A stretch of DNA of 64,000 bases from Alicyclobacillus mali NBRC 102425 (GTDB lineage: Bacteria > Bacillota > Bacilli > Alicyclobacillales > Alicyclobacillaceae): NCBI RefSeq assembly GCF_001570745.1, contig NZ_BCSG01000017.1, positions 1-64,000 on the forward strand, in the 5' to 3' direction. The notes beneath the pieces are model-generated. The model did no database searches, was not told the origin of the DNA, and saw only the letters and a program-made list of their open reading frames with translations. Made by a program: the position numbers and the translations under genes. Numbering within the stretch: the first letter of the stretch is position 1; every line of letters begins with the position of its first letter. This document shows positions 17,641 through 25,814 of this stretch, one piece after another.

Positions 17641-19004
17641 GGCACCATCTCCACCGCGCAGTCCCGTTCGGCGGATGCGTGGGGCGCGGGCATGGCGATG
17701 TAGGGCAGGTGGCTGTCGCCGCGGATCTGCCAACCCGCCTCCTTGAGGCTCGGCACGAGGCGGCGCTTGAGATCCAACACGACGAGAGGCTGACGCGCGA
17801 GGGCGAGGAGGGCGGGCCAAGGCGCTGCATCAAACGCCGGCTGCCAGGCTGCGACGGCCACGGCATCCGCGTCCGCCAGGCAGTCTTCGAGCGACGCCGC
17901 CTGGAAGGGGAAGTACGGATCGACGGTCGGATCGAACGCCATAACGCCGGCCCCGCGCTCGGCGAGGATCTCCGCGAAGTGGACGGCCGGGCTCTGGCGG
18001 ATGTCGTTCGATCCGTCCTTCATGCCGAGGCCCAGAAGCGCCACGCGCGCACCCGACAGGCGCTTGCCGATCTGGCGCAGCGCGTCGTCGAGTTGGCGGG
18101 CGGCGCGATGCGGCGCCGTCAGGTTGATTTGGCGGGCCAGTGAAAAGAGCGGGATATGCTCGTCGGATGTGAGCGAAGCCGCGAGGTACGCGTACGCGTT
18201 CGGGATGCAGAAGCCGCCGACGCCGATGTTGGGCTCGAGCAGGTGCACGCGCGGGTGCGTGTTGGCCATGCGGATGAGCTCATAGACATCGACGCCGTGC
18301 TGCTCGGCGACCATCTTGAGCTCGTGCGCCAAGGCGATATTGACGTCGCGCTGCGCGTTTTCCACGACTTTGGACAGCTCGGCGACGCGGAGGCTGGTCT
18401 TGTGCAGCCGGCCGTCCGTGAGGCGGGCGAGCACGGCCATGGCGCGATGGGCACACGCGTCCGTGAGTCCCGCGACAACGACATCAAGGGTCTGGAACTC
18501 TTTCATTGCGCGGCCCTCGGCGACCCGCTCGGGCGCGTACGCCACGTGGAAGTCCCGGCCCGGCACCAGGCCGCTCGCCGACGCGAGGCGGGGGACAATT
18601 TCGTCCTCCATCATGCCGGGGACAAGCGTGCTGCGGATGAGGACGAGGTCGCCCCGGGAAAGGGCCTGGCCAAGGTCGTTGACGCAGGCGAGAAGCGGCG
18701 CCTTGTCCACGACGTCGCCCGCCACCGGCAGGCCGACGGTGACGATGAAGGTGTCGGCGCGCTCGGCGGCTTCGGCCAGCGCTGTCGTGGCGGTGAAGCG
18801 GCCGCTTTCGAGGTGCCGGCGCAGGATGCTTGCGAGGGATTCGCCTCGGTAGGGCTCCATGACGTGCGTCACGCTGGCGCGGAGTTCGTTCACCTTGCGC
18901 TCGTCCACATCGACACCGATCACCGTCTCGCCGCGCTCACAGAGCGCGAGGGAGAGCGGCAAGCCAATATAGCCAAGTCCAATGACTGCAATCTGCGTGC
19001 GCAT
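17637..19004 (-). CDS. UDP-sugar 6-dehydrogenase (WecC/UDP-glucose dehydrogenase family)
   Basis: A 455-residue protein with a GGGAGGA box upstream. It oxidises the C6 hydroxyl of a UDP-hexose to a uronic acid with NAD. The N-terminal GLGYIGLP dinucleotide loop is at 9-16 and the family's STLVPG segment is central. The catalytic Cys sits in GVGGFCIPNAY; the usual motif continues CIPVDP, so the residues after the Cys differ. A second Rossmann half (LLGLGMKDGSNDIRQSP) binds the UDP-sugar. It is the first gene of a two-gene operon with the glycosyltransferase. Whether the substrate is UDP-glucose or UDP-N-acetylmannosamine cannot be decided; overall it looks closer to WecC. Confidence 0.85.
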   Translation of the reverse strand: MRTQIAVIGLGYIGLPLSLALCERGETVIGVDVDERKVNELRASVTHVMEPYRGESLASILRRHLESGRFTATTALAEAAERADTFIVTVGLPVAGDVVDKAPLLACVNDLGQALSRGDLVLIRSTLVPGMMEDEIVPRLASASGLVPGRDFHVAYAPERVAEGRAMKEFQTLDVVVAGLTDACAHRAMAVLARLTDGRLHKTSLRVAELSKVVENAQRDVNIALAHELKMVAEQHGVDVYELIRMANTHPRVHLLEPNIGVGGFCIPNAYAYLAASLTSDEHIPLFSLARQINLTAPHRAARQLDDALRQIGKRLSGARVALLGLGMKDGSNDIRQSPAVHFAEILAERGAGVMAFDPTVDPYFPFQAASLEDCLADADAVAVAAWQPAFDAAPWPALLALARQPLVVLDLKRRLVPSLKEAGWQIRGDSHLPYIAMPAPHASAERDCAVEMVP

Positions 19005-19456
19005 GCGGGTTCCTCCCGTAGGTTCGGATCTGGCATGAGAACGTGCGTGAGGCGTTTATGCGCAGTGTAGCAAGCCAGCATGAACCGACTGTGAGGAGTT
19101 TGCAAAGATTTGGTGTACAAGTTGCAAGGAAACTGCAGCGAAGAAGCGCGATCTCGGCGGGCTACAGCAAGCGATTGTTTTCAGACTCGTCACAAATTTG
19201 TCACATAAACTGTATCAAAACACTATTCACAAGTACGGTATTGTTTTAATACAATTGTGCCAGAACAGAAACACAGGCCGAGGGGAGATGAGAGAGACAG
19301 ACACACGGTGATGAGCGAACCACCTCGCATCAGCAATATGCACCTCGCGGACTTGTTCTCGGAATCTTGGCTCGACTTGAGACGGATCGACATGAAACAG
19401 GAATGAGACAGGCGCATGGCAAACGCGCCGCATATGGAACCTAGGGGGAATGGAAG
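19005..19456. other. 450-base divergent intergenic region (dehydrogenase / aceA)
   Basis: No gene seen. It is AT-rich around 19,190-19,260 and carries the likely promoters of both divergent units. The best candidate on + is described separately at 19226-19255. Confidence 0.5.
19226..19255 (+). promoter_or_regulatory. Candidate aceA promoter with palindrome over the -10 box
   Basis: TTCACA (19226-19231) and TACAAT (19250-19255) are separated by 18 bases. An inverted repeat GTATT-5 nt-AATAC (19238-19252) overlaps the -10 region and could be a repressor site. The predicted transcript would have a leader near 195 bases. Confidence 0.35.
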
Positions 19457-20740
19457 ATGACATACTTCAAGACGGCTGCGGAACTGGAGCAACATTGGAA
19501 TTCGGATCCGCGCTGGAAAGGCGTCGAGCGCGCCTACACCGCCGAGGATGTGATTCGGATCAGGGGTTCGGTGCATATCGAACACACGCTCGCGCAGATG
19601 GGCGCGGAGAAGCTGTGGCGGCGCCTGCATGAAGACGGCTTCATCCGTGCGCTCGGTGCCCTGACGGGCAATCAGGCTGTGCAGCAGGTCAAGGCCGGCC
19701 TGAAGGCCATCTACGTCAGTGGCTGGCAGGTGGCGGCGGACGCGAACCTGGCTGAGCACATGTACCCGGACCAGAGCCTGTACCCGTCCAACAGCGTGCC
19801 GAGCCTGGTTCGCCGCATCAACAACGCGCTTCTGCGCGCGGATCAGATTCAGACTTCCGAAGGCAAGGGCGACACCGACTGGATGGTGCCGATTGTGGCC
19901 GACGCGGAGGCGGGATTCGGCGGTCCGCTCAACGTGTTCGAGCTCATGAAGATGATGATTGAGGCCGGCGCCGCGGGCGTCCACTTCGAGGATCAGCTGT
20001 CGTCTGAGAAGAAGTGCGGCCACATGGGCGGCAAGGTGCTCATCCCGACATCGCACGCGGTCCGGAATCTGACGGCTGCGCGCCTCGCCGCAGACGCGCT
20101 CGGCGTTCCCACGGTCATCGTGGCGCGCACGGACGCCAACGGCGCTTTCCTCATCACGAGCGATGTGGACGATCGCGACGCGCGGTTCATCACCGGCGAG
20201 CGCACACCGGAAGGCTTTTATCGCTTCCGCGGCGGGCTGGAGGCCGCCATTGCCCGCGGACTCGCCTACGCGCCGTACGCCGACATGATCTGGTGCGAGA
20301 CGTCCGAGCCGAACATCGAGGAGGCGAAGCGCTTCGCCGAGGCCATCAAGGCCGAATTCCCGGATAAGCTTCTCGCCTACAACTGCTCGCCTTCGTTCAA
20401 CTGGCGGAAGAAGCTCGATCCGAAGACCATCGAGGAGTTCCAGGAGACCATCGCGTCGTTCGGCTACAAGTTCCAGTTTGTGACGCTCGCTGGCTTCCAC
20501 GCCCTCAATTACAGCATGTTCGAGCTGGCATACGGCTACAACCGGCGCGGCATGGGAGCGTACTCTGACTTGCAGCAGCAGGAATTCGCTGCGGAGGACC
20601 GCGGCTACACGGCGACTCGCCATCAGCGGGAGGTGGGCACAGGCTACTTCGATGAAGTGGCGCAGGTGGTGTCTGGCGGACTTTCGTCCACGACAGCGCT
20701 CACCGGCTCCACGGAGGAGGAACAGTTTGTGGAGGCGTGA
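19457..20740 (+). CDS. aceA: Isocitrate lyase
   Basis: A 427-residue enzyme that splits isocitrate to succinate and glyoxylate, the first step of the glyoxylate shunt used for growth on acetate or fatty acids. The catalytic loop KKCGH is at 185-189 (Cys187), and the substrate-binding NCSPSFNW is in the C-terminal half. Length fits the short bacterial form. AGGGGG lies nine bases before the ATG. No malate synthase gene is adjacent in this window. A strong intrinsic terminator follows at 20822-20846. Confidence 0.96.
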   Translation: MTYFKTAAELEQHWNSDPRWKGVERAYTAEDVIRIRGSVHIEHTLAQMGAEKLWRRLHEDGFIRALGALTGNQAVQQVKAGLKAIYVSGWQVAADANLAEHMYPDQSLYPSNSVPSLVRRINNALLRADQIQTSEGKGDTDWMVPIVADAEAGFGGPLNVFELMKMMIEAGAAGVHFEDQLSSEKKCGHMGGKVLIPTSHAVRNLTAARLAADALGVPTVIVARTDANGAFLITSDVDDRDARFITGERTPEGFYRFRGGLEAAIARGLAYAPYADMIWCETSEPNIEEAKRFAEAIKAEFPDKLLAYNCSPSFNWRKKLDPKTIEEFQETIASFGYKFQFVTLAGFHALNYSMFELAYGYNRRGMGAYSDLQQQEFAAEDRGYTATRHQREVGTGYFDEVAQVVSGGLSSTTALTGSTEEEQFVEA

Positions 20741-20741
20741 C

Positions 20742-20767
20742 GGCTCAGCCCGACGGGCTGATGAGCC
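20742..20767. repeat. Inverted repeat right after aceA
   Basis: Arms GGCTCA and TGATGAGCC with an inner GCCCG/CGGGC pair form a compact hairpin immediately after the aceA stop. No T-run follows; it may protect the 3' end upstream of the true terminator. Confidence 0.35.
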
Positions 20768-20821
20768 CCGCGATCTCGGCGCTCTGCGAGGATGGTTCCA
20801 ACTCGGCATGGCACTCACTTT

Positions 20822-20846
20822 GGGGCCCGGTGTGGCCCCGTTTTTT
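20822..20846 (+). terminator. Intrinsic terminator of aceA
   Basis: GGGGCC and GGCCCC pair around a 6-base loop and are followed by a G and six Ts (20841-20846), a typical Rho-independent terminator. Confidence 0.85.
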
Positions 20847-20983
20847 GTTGCGTGGTTGCAGGGTAGCAGGTGAGAACATAAGGAGCAGGGGAATTCGGAC
20901 GGCCCCGTTCGCAGACGAGGTCTGGGGCGAAGCGGGGCGTGTGGTGCCATGGATCACCACACTGAGAAGCGGCGGGGTGAGGA

Positions 20984-21172
20984 GCGCGAACCTGAATCGA
21001 TGGCGAAAACCCGGGGGGTTCGCGAAATGCGAGAATTCCGCATGGGGGCTGGATTTTTGAGCATAGACAGGGTATGATGATGGCAGTTGGAAGGCGCGTG
21101 AAGGACGCGCGTTGCGTAGGTTCGCGATTTTCGCCCGGAAGGCCGCGCCAGGAGCGGGCTCAGGGGCGTAGA
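20984..21172 (+). promoter_or_regulatory. CRISPR leader 1
   Basis: These 189 bases are clearly homologous to the reverse complement of 52814-53002, the stretch beside the second array, and to nothing else seen in the window. Conserved blocks include the GCGAACCTGAATCGATGG start, the TTCGCGAAAT block, and CTGGAT and TATGAT 18 bases apart (TATGAT at 21073-21078), a plausible promoter. The end next to the repeat is also conserved. This fixes + as the transcribed strand. Confidence 0.8.
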
Positions 21173-22290
21173 GTTGATCCGCCGAGATCGTCGGCGGCCC
21201 CATTGAAGCGGATAGAGTCCGTCTGCTGTTGTGGCTCCAGCAAACGTTGATCCGCCGAGATCGTCGGCGGCCCCATTGAAGCTCCATAATCGCCGCCACA
21301 TGATCACGCCGCAAAGTGTTGATCCGCCGAGATCGTCGGCGGCCCCATTGAAGCTTGCGTTGCAAGATCGTGATCTCCGCTGTGTTATGTTGATCCGCCG
21401 AGATCGTCGGCGGCCCCATTGAAGCCCGGTCTTCCAGACGGCATTCGGGATCAGGATGTTGTGTTGATCCGCCGAGATCGTCGGCGGCCCCATTGAAGCA
21501 GCGCGTCGTCCCACATGTCGTAAACCGCGCCCTGTTGATCCGCCGAGATCGTCGGCGGCCCCATTGAAGCTACCCGGCGTCGTAGATGGACTTGGCCGTG
21601 GCCTCCGTTGATCCGCCGAGATCGTCGGCGGCCCCATTGAAGCATCTTGTGGGAATATACGTCGTTCCCCGCAGGAGGAAGTTGATCCGCCGAGATCGTC
21701 GGCGGCCCCATTGAAGCAATCTCTTGCTCAGCCCGCTTTGCTCGATGTCCCACGTTGATCCGCCGAGATCGTCGGCGGCCCCATTGAAGCTTTACAGACC
21801 TCCTTCCAGTCCTCATCTCTGCAGAGTTGATCCGCCGAGATCGTCGGCGGCCCCATTGAAGCGTGAGCCGTAACCCATATATGTCTGGGTGCGTTTGGTT
21901 GATCCGCCGAGATCGTCGGCGGCCCCATTGAAGCGTGACAACGAACGCATGGACGGAACTGCAATACGAGTTGATCCGCCGAGATCGTCGGCGGCCCCAT
22001 TGAAGCCGACACCGGTTTCTTATTCTCCACCTATAAATACCGTTGATCCGCCGAGATCGTCGGCGGCCCCATTGAAGCTCGAAGCCGTGTTGACAGGTGG
22101 CACCATCTGCATCCGTTGATCCGCCGAGATCGTCGGCGGCCCCATTGAAGCTACCTCGCCGTAGTATCAGAAGCCATTGCTGTCCATGTTGATCCGCCGA
22201 GATCGTCGGCGGCCCCATTGAAGCAATCGCAGGATGTCTCGTACCGTCAACACCGAGAACGTTGATCCGCCGAGATCGTCGGCGGCCCCA
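21173..22290 (+). CRISPR. CRISPR array 1: 16 repeats, 15 spacers
   Basis: The 37-base repeat begins GTTGATCC, contains a 7-bp inverted repeat (CCGCCGA/TCGGCGG, 5-base loop) and ends ATTGAAGC, which would be the 8-base handle of the crRNA. Repeats start at 21173, 21246, 21318, 21389, 21463, 21534, 21607, 21681, 21754, 21826, 21898, 21970, 22042, 22115, 22188 and 22261. Spacers are 34-37 bases and all differ. The last repeat is cut after 30 bases (its TTGAAGC end is lost), marking the leader-distal end. No cas gene is nearby, so the subtype cannot be told. Confidence 0.97.
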
Positions 22291-22300
22291 ATCACGACAA

Positions 22301-22325
22301 AGAGGGCGGTAATCACCCGCCCTCT
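22301..22325. terminator. Terminator between CRISPR array 1 and the MFS gene
   Basis: AGAGGGCGG and CCGCCCTCT form a 9-bp stem around a 7-base loop. On the minus strand it is followed by TTTGTCG and should end the leftward MFS transcript; it could also stop the CRISPR transcript. Confidence 0.65.
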
Positions 22326-22360
22326 TCGAACATCTTTAATCGTGGCGATGCATTCCGCTT

Positions 22361-23584
22361 TTAAGCTTCTATCCTCCGAAAGTCATCCCGTGAGCCAAGC
22401 CAGCATCCGAGTGCCACAACGGCCATGCCGATCAGGGCGATGGCGTCCGAAGGACTGCACCATCTGTCCAACATGCCACCGAGCCACGAGCCGAGCGGCG
22501 GGCCAAGTGCAATCAGTGAGCCCCGTAGGCCCATGATGCGTCCCATGACCTGTGTCGGCACAGAGCGCTGGACGACGGTCCGCGCCAATGGTGGATACCC
22601 GCCAAACAGGAGTCCGGCGCAGGCGAGGAACACGTAGATGAGCGTGAAGGCGTGGATCCAGAACACCGGCGCGAACGTCGCGCCCCATCCGATGATCATC
22701 ATCGCCATGACGACGCCGGTCCTGCGTCTCTTGGAGATCCAGCCACTGAACGCCGCTCCAGCAATGGAGCTGATGGCATAGGTGGACCAAAGGCTGCCTA
22801 GGATCCAGGCACTTCGGCCAAACTGTCGGTGGGTCAGGAGAGGCAACTCGATGTCAAGTGCACCGTACGCCACATTGAGCGCCCACGCGCCGACGGTGAT
22901 CCACCAGACCGGGCGCAGGGCGTACAAAGTCTTCATGGCCTCGAGGGTGTTTTGCACAAACGATCGCGCCACTTCACACATCGTCATCGGCGCATGCCTC
23001 GCCTGCGCGGGTACCTTCGCCATTCCAACACATAGCGCCGCGAGCCAAAACGAAATTGCGTCCGCGAACAAGGCCGCGGAGCTACCTACGCGCGCGATGG
23101 CGAATCCGCCAAGGGCCGGTCCCAGAATGGTTGCGCCGTTCCACAGGATTTCCATGAGCGCATTGACGGGGCCAAGCTCACCATCCGCTATGATGTTGGG
23201 GATGACGACGCTCCAGCCAATGGTCGAAAACGGCGTAAGGCAGCCTGCCGCAATCGCGAACATCAGAAGCGCCCACACAGGAAGCGCGTGCATACGTTGC
23301 AGCACGGCGGTGGATGCGAACAAAGCGCCAAGCATGACTTGGGATGTCATGAGCACCCGCTTGTGCGAAGTGTGGTCCAGGACATGCCCAACGGTGGGGC
23401 CGAGCGCGACGGCTGGCAGGCCGAAGGCAAGGCCCAGCCATCCCATGATTTGCGCGCTCTTGGTCATGGTCATCGTGGACCACAAAAGCCCCATCCAGCC
23501 CGCCTGATCACCCAAAACGGACACGCCATCCGCAATCATGAAAAGTGCCAGACTGCGGCGTTGAAACCACCCGTATGTTCTCAT
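22361..23584 (-). CDS. Major facilitator superfamily exporter
   Basis: A 407-residue integral membrane protein with about twelve hydrophobic segments, of the MFS_3/enterobactin-exporter-like kind (N-terminal FQRRSLALFMIADGVSVLGDQ). The conserved cytoplasmic loop between helices 2 and 3 reads GPTVGHVLDHTSHKR. Such carriers usually export drugs or small metabolites with the proton gradient; the substrate is unknown. GAGGTGA precedes the ATG. It appears to be a single-gene unit that ends at the hairpin next to CRISPR array 1. Confidence 0.85.
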   Translation of the reverse strand: MRTYGWFQRRSLALFMIADGVSVLGDQAGWMGLLWSTMTMTKSAQIMGWLGLAFGLPAVALGPTVGHVLDHTSHKRVLMTSQVMLGALFASTAVLQRMHALPVWALLMFAIAAGCLTPFSTIGWSVVIPNIIADGELGPVNALMEILWNGATILGPALGGFAIARVGSSAALFADAISFWLAALCVGMAKVPAQARHAPMTMCEVARSFVQNTLEAMKTLYALRPVWWITVGAWALNVAYGALDIELPLLTHRQFGRSAWILGSLWSTYAISSIAGAAFSGWISKRRRTGVVMAMMIIGWGATFAPVFWIHAFTLIYVFLACAGLLFGGYPPLARTVVQRSVPTQVMGRIMGLRGSLIALGPPLGSWLGGMLDRWCSPSDAIALIGMAVVALGCWLGSRDDFRRIEA

Positions 23585-23731
23585 GTTCAGTTGTCACCTC
23601 GTCAGGAGCCCCCTGCTGGAAGCTCGCAAATGGTTGCAGACGGGGCTTCCCCCGACGAGATGCATCAAATGGGCCTGTGCATCCGAACGGCTCCTCTCGG
23701 CAATCTCCAGAACATTTTAACACGCGCCCAC

Positions 23732-23761
23732 AACAAAAGCGCCGCTCGTGTGGAGCGACGC
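23732..23761 (-). terminator. Terminator of the BMP-type ABC operon
   Basis: On the minus strand GCGTCGCTC and GAGCGGCGC pair (one G-T) around CACAC and are followed by TTTTGTT, 20 bases after the last permease gene's stop. Confidence 0.75.
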
Positions 23762-23780
23762 CTCTGCTTGACTCTCCGCA

Positions 23781-24698
23781 TTATCTCCGCGGTTCGTACG
23801 GAATGCCATCCGCCGCTGGCGGCGTGGATCGGCCGATGAGCCCGGTCAGTGCGAGAATGGTCAGCGCGTACGGGATCATCTGCAGAATGTTGGACGACAC
23901 GCCATGGCCTTGCAGCACAATGCCGAGCGCGGTGGAAAAACCGAAGATGAGCGCCGCGCCGAACGATCCGAGCGGCGTCCACTTGCCGAAAATCATGGCG
24001 GCGAGCGCGATGTACCCGCGGCCACTCGTCATGTTGGACGTGAACCCGTTCAGGATCCCGATGGACAAATACGCTCCGCCGATCGCGGAAAACACGCCAC
24101 TCAGCACCACGCCGAAATACCGCAGCCGCCACACCGGGATGCCGAGCGTGTCCGCGGCGAGCGGATTCTCGCCGACGGATCGCATCCGCAGGCCAATCCG
24201 GGTGGAGAACAGGAACCAGTGAGCGAGAAAGACCAGCACAATGCCGATGTACATCAGCACGCTTTGATTGCGGAAGATGATGCCGATGTACGGAATGGCG
24301 TCGAGGCCCGGGATGCTGAACGACGGCAGCTTCGGGGTGTTCACAGGCGTGCCGCTGTAGCCAAACAGGGTGTTGAGCAAAAACGTGGTGAGGCCCGCCG
24401 CAAACACGTTGATGCCCATGCCGAGCACGGTCTGGTCCGCCGAGACGTGGATGGCGCCCCACGCGAGTGCCAGGGCCGTGAGGGCGCCGCAGATGATGGC
24501 GGCCAGAAGCCCAATCCATGCGCTCCCCGTCCAGTATGAGAACGCGACGCCAAAAAAGGCGCCGATGAGCATGATGCCTTCCATCGCGATGTTGACGACG
24601 CCAGTGCGTTCGGAAAACGTCCCCCCGACCGCCGGCAGCGCGAGCGGAATGGCCATGGACAAGGTGAGCGCCCAAATCTCCGGATTGGAGAAGATCAT
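23781..24698 (-). CDS. ABC transporter permease, BMP/nucleoside type (NupQ-like)
   Basis: A 305-residue membrane protein of the branched-chain/sugar permease family with about eight to nine helices. It is the last gene of a four-gene leftward operon with a BMP lipoprotein, an ATPase and a second permease, the arrangement of the B. subtilis nupNOPQ (yufNOPQ) guanosine uptake system. Characteristic stretches are EGIMLIGAFFGV near residue 40 and the TIGLRMRSVGENP-like coupling loop (LRMRSVGENPLAADTLGI) facing the ATPase. AAGGAGGATG precedes the ATG. Confidence 0.88.
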   Translation of the reverse strand: MIFSNPEIWALTLSMAIPLALPAVGGTFSERTGVVNIAMEGIMLIGAFFGVAFSYWTGSAWIGLLAAIICGALTALALAWGAIHVSADQTVLGMGINVFAAGLTTFLLNTLFGYSGTPVNTPKLPSFSIPGLDAIPYIGIIFRNQSVLMYIGIVLVFLAHWFLFSTRIGLRMRSVGENPLAADTLGIPVWRLRYFGVVLSGVFSAIGGAYLSIGILNGFTSNMTSGRGYIALAAMIFGKWTPLGSFGAALIFGFSTALGIVLQGHGVSSNILQMIPYALTILALTGLIGRSTPPAADGIPYEPRR

Positions 24699-24740
24699 GC
24701 ATCCATCCTCCTTCGCTTCGCGGCTCTGGGTGCCTCTGCT

Positions 24741-25814
24741 TCAGCTCGCTGGCGTCTGGGCGCGCAGAGATCGGCGGCGCCGATACCAGCCGATGACCTG
24801 CGGAATAATGCGCTCACATCCAACGAAGAAGATGATAAGGCCCGTCAAAACGTCGGTGAGCGACGCAGGGACGTTTGATGCAATCTGCATGTTCTGGCCA
24901 CCCGTGGTGAGCGCGCCAAAGAACAGGCCGGCAATGACGACGCCAATGGGGTTGTTGCGGGCCAGGAGCGCCACGACGATGGCTGTATAGCCGTAGTTCG
25001 ATGAAAAGCCGTCCAGTAGCTGATGATCCACGCCCAGCATCTGCACAGATCCGGCCAGGCCGGCGAACAGGCCCGAGAGCCCGAGGGCCGTGACGATGGA
25101 GGACTTCACGCCGATCCCGGCGTAGCGCGCGGCACGCGCGTTCAGGCCCACGGAGCGAAGCGAAAATCCAAGCGTCGTCTTGTACAACAAAAACCACGCT
25201 GCCGCGACGGCAATCACCGTGATGACGATGGAAATGGGCGAGAGCTGCGCCTGCTGAAATCCCTGCGCGAAGTACGGAAACTGGGTGTTCGGCGCGATGG
25301 GCGGCGACTGCGGGATATAACCCTTCTGCTGCATCGGGCCGCCTTCAATCAGGTAGCGCGCGAACAAAATGGCGATATAGCTCATCATCATGGTGGTGAT
25401 GACCTCGTGCGCGCCGACGAAGGCCTTGGTCAATCCAGGGATCACGGCCGCCCACAGCGCCCCAGCGATCATGCCGGCCACCAGGCACAGGATCATGTGC
25501 ACCACGCCCGGGAGCGATGTGAAGTGGTAACCGACCCAAGCGGCGGCTGTCGCGCCCATCCAATATTGGCCGTCCGCACCGATGTTGAAAAGCCCGCTTT
25601 GGAATGAGATGGCGATCCCGAGCCCGATGATGATGAGCGGCAGGCTCGCTGTCAGGGTGTTGCCGATATTGACCGGGCTTCCGAACGCGCCGGATACGAG
25701 CGATGCGTACACCGACAACGGGTGGTAGCCCAGCGCCGCCACCAAGATTGCGCCGATGACAATCGCCACAAGGCTCGCTGCCACCGGCAGGAGAATGGAT
25801 CGAAGCGCCTTCAC
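24741..25814 (-). CDS. ABC transporter permease, BMP/nucleoside type (NupP-like)
   Basis: A 357-residue multi-helix membrane protein. The first permease of the operon carries the LRSVGLNARAARYAGI coupling loop near residue 215-230, equivalent to that of its partner. The GTG start overlaps the ATPase stop (GTGA) and has AAAGGAGGG upstream. With the partner permease it should form the heterodimeric channel for nucleosides or related purines; the substrate is inferred from family and gene order only. Confidence 0.88.
   Translation of the reverse strand: MKALRSILLPVAASLVAIVIGAILVAALGYHPLSVYASLVSGAFGSPVNIGNTLTASLPLIIIGLGIAISFQSGLFNIGADGQYWMGATAAAWVGYHFTSLPGVVHMILCLVAGMIAGALWAAVIPGLTKAFVGAHEVITTMMMSYIAILFARYLIEGGPMQQKGYIPQSPPIAPNTQFPYFAQGFQQAQLSPISIVITVIAVAAAWFLLYKTTLGFSLRSVGLNARAARYAGIGVKSSIVTALGLSGLFAGLAGSVQMLGVDHQLLDGFSSNYGYTAIVVALLARNNPIGVVIAGLFFGALTTGGQNMQIASNVPASLTDVLTGLIIFFVGCERIIPQVIGWYRRRRSLRAQTPAS

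Noticed and set aside
19223-20950. A 575-residue - frame over aceA
   Set aside because: Antisense to isocitrate lyase, whose motifs are intact; composition is His/Arg/Ala-rich without domains.
20954-22218. Minus-strand frames with repeated MGPPTISADQ or QWGRRRSRRIN units
   Set aside because: These are translations of the CRISPR repeat, not proteins; the same occurs on + between 51.4 and 52.8 kb.
21173-22290. A Cas gene set for the CRISPR arrays
   Set aside because: No protein with Cas1, Cas2, Cas3, Cas5/6/7/8, Cas9 or Cas10 features is encoded within the window.
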